Below are positions 12,810 through 13,906 of a stretch of 13,906 bases of DNA, one piece after another (the stretch's first letter is position 1; each line of letters begins with the position of its first letter). The DNA is taken from assembly GCA_030426005.1 (NCBI GenBank), contig JAUHZM010000050.1, forward strand, positions 1 through 13,906, given 5' to 3'. Origin of the DNA: Gammaproteobacteria bacterium. Lineage in GTDB: Bacteria; Pseudomonadota; Gammaproteobacteria; Arenicellales; Arenicellaceae. Under the pieces are notes generated by a model that was not told the DNA's origin, made no database searches, and saw only the letters and a program-made list of their open reading frames with translations. A program made the position numbers and the translations under genes.

Positions 12810-13906
12810 ATGGATTTTTTTGACGCAAAAGCGCCATTTCTGCCTGAAATTCTTGCGCTACATGGTAAATGGCGCGCCCAGGACGTCGCCGCAAGTTGTG
12901 GCGACACACAGCTGAACTGGCAACAACTTACTAGCGGTGCGCATCAATTTGCGCATGGTCTGATCCACCGCGGAATTAACACTGGTGAAACGCTGGGCGT
13001 CGTTATGTCAAACGGCATCCCAATGTTGACCACCTTGCTCGGGGCCATGGCCGCTGGCGTGGTATCCGTACCCATTAATCTGTCGGTCAACGACGATGCA
13101 CTCGTCGGCATGCTAACCGATGCGAAGGTCAGGGCTTTGGCAGTCACTCAAGATCAGGCGCAACGAATAAACGCCTTACGTGAACGCTTACCTGCCAGCC
13201 TGACACTGCTACTGTGTGACGAAAAAACTACGGATTGGACTTCGTTTACCGAGCTCACTGAGGATCAACCGACCAGCTTACCCAATGTCGATATCCAACC
13301 GGATTTGCCCCTCAATATCATTTATAGCTCCGGTACAACAGGGCTGCCGAAAGGCATTGTGCACAATCATGCTGGACGACGCGACTGGGCGTACGATCTA
13401 GCAATTGCATTGCGTTATCACGGCAAGAGTCGTACCTTGTTGACCTTAGGTCTGTACTCCAATATTTCTTGGGTCGCGATGCTCACGACCTTACTTGCTG
13501 GCGGCAGCGTTGTTATTCACAAACATTTCGACGCATTGGCTTTTCTCGATACCGTCAAGCGGGAACAAATCACGCACACCGCGATGGTACCCATTCAGTT
13601 TCAGCGCATCGTGGAAGCCATTGAACAAACCTCCGACGACATTAACTTATCTAGCATGCAGTCCATGATGAGCTGCGGCTCACCACTGCATGCAGAGGTC
13701 AAGCGCGCCTTATTCAAACACTTCGATTGCGGCATCATTGAGCTTTACGGGTTAACCGAAGGCGTCATTACCACCATCGATCCCGAACAATCCGAAGGCA
13801 GATGGTCTTCTGTCGGCAAACCATTACTCGGCACCGACATATTAATCCTCGATGACGACGACCAACCAGCGGCGGTAAATCAGAGCGGCGAAGTTGTCTC
13901 GCGCGG
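12810..13906 (+). CDS. Acyl-CoA synthetase (AMP-forming), 3' end cut by window
   Basis: The frame from the ATG at 12810 is open to the window end, giving 365 residues of an expected ~500 or more. A GTG at 12801 in the same frame directly after a stop is a less likely start; the ribosome-binding site is weak (AAGAAG). ANL-superfamily motifs are clear: the phosphate-binding loop YSSGTTGLPKG (172-182), the conserved MMSCGSPL around 286-293, and the adenine-contact ELYGLTEG (311-318). It should activate a carboxylic acid to its CoA thioester through an acyl-AMP. The length class and motifs resemble FadD/4-coumarate-type ligases rather than acetyl-CoA or acetoacetyl-CoA synthetase. In this locus a likely substrate is 3-hydroxybutyrate, acetoacetate or a medium-chain hydroxyacid from the polymer, but specificity cannot be read. 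The C-terminal catalytic Lys region lies outside the window. Confidence 0.88.
   Translation, partial: MDFFDAKAPFLPEILALHGKWRAQDVAASCGDTQLNWQQLTSGAHQFAHGLIHRGINTGETLGVVMSNGIPMLTTLLGAMAAGVVSVPINLSVNDDALVGMLTDAKVRALAVTQDQAQRINALRERLPASLTLLLCDEKTTDWTSFTELTEDQPTSLPNVDIQPDLPLNIIYSSGTTGLPKGIVHNHAGRRDWAYDLAIALRYHGKSRTLLTLGLYSNISWVAMLTTLLAGGSVVIHKHFDALAFLDTVKREQITHTAMVPIQFQRIVEAIEQTSDDINLSSMQSMMSCGSPLHAEVKRALFKHFDCGIIELYGLTEGVITTIDPEQSEGRWSSVGKPLLGTDILILDDDDQPAAVNQSGEVVSR

Overview
The window looks like chromosomal DNA of a free-living, probably marine or aquatic, Gram-negative bacterium, most likely a gammaproteobacterium. The evidence is a TonB-dependent outer-membrane receptor, a lipobox lipoprotein, a PsrA-like TetR regulator, and a retropepsin / inactive-transglutaminase / ATP-grasp cluster of a kind common in Gammaproteobacteria. 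Taxonomy is inferred from gene content only. No RNA genes, CRISPR arrays, insertion sequences or phage genes were seen, and gene density is high: no gene-free stretch exceeds about 250 bases.

Left part (1-4883). A leftward operon runs GST-like protein -> lipoprotein with a retropepsin-like (PF05618, 'ATP-dependent zinc protease') domain -> UUP1-type inactive transglutaminase with seven C-terminal membrane helices -> the first 12 codons of an ATP-grasp, alpha-L-glutamate-ligase-like gene. Divergent from it is an exported AstE/aspartoacylase-family zinc hydrolase. Together these suggest envelope-associated synthesis and trimming of a glutamyl/peptide-type compound; substrates are unknown.

Right part (4884-13906). 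This reads as a polyester (polyhydroxybutyrate, PHB, or similar) utilisation locus. It holds a secreted modular PHB depolymerase-type esterase (leftward), a PsrA-like TetR regulator and an SDR dehydrogenase (both leftward), then rightward a sodium:solute symporter, a TonB-dependent receptor and an acyl-CoA synthetase cut by the window end. Proposed flow: polymer is hydrolysed outside the cell, oligomers or monomers cross the outer membrane through the receptor and the inner membrane through the symporter, and are then oxidised (SDR) and activated with CoA (synthetase). The route is inferred from neighbourhood and families.

The strongest new signal is regulatory. A 16-bp inverted repeat, TTCAAC-N4-GTTGAA, occurs five times, always between genes and only upstream of the depolymerase (two copies), the symporter (one) and the receptor (two). 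In each of the three promoters one copy fills the spacer between a recognisable -35 and -10 box; at the two exported proteins a second copy lies at or just after the predicted transcription start. This is what repression by the locally encoded TetR protein would look like, and the CAAC/GTTG half-sites with a 4-bp gap resemble the CAAAC/GTTTG operators known for PsrA. The tetR gene has its own near-consensus promoter without the repeat, suggesting constitutive expression of the repressor.
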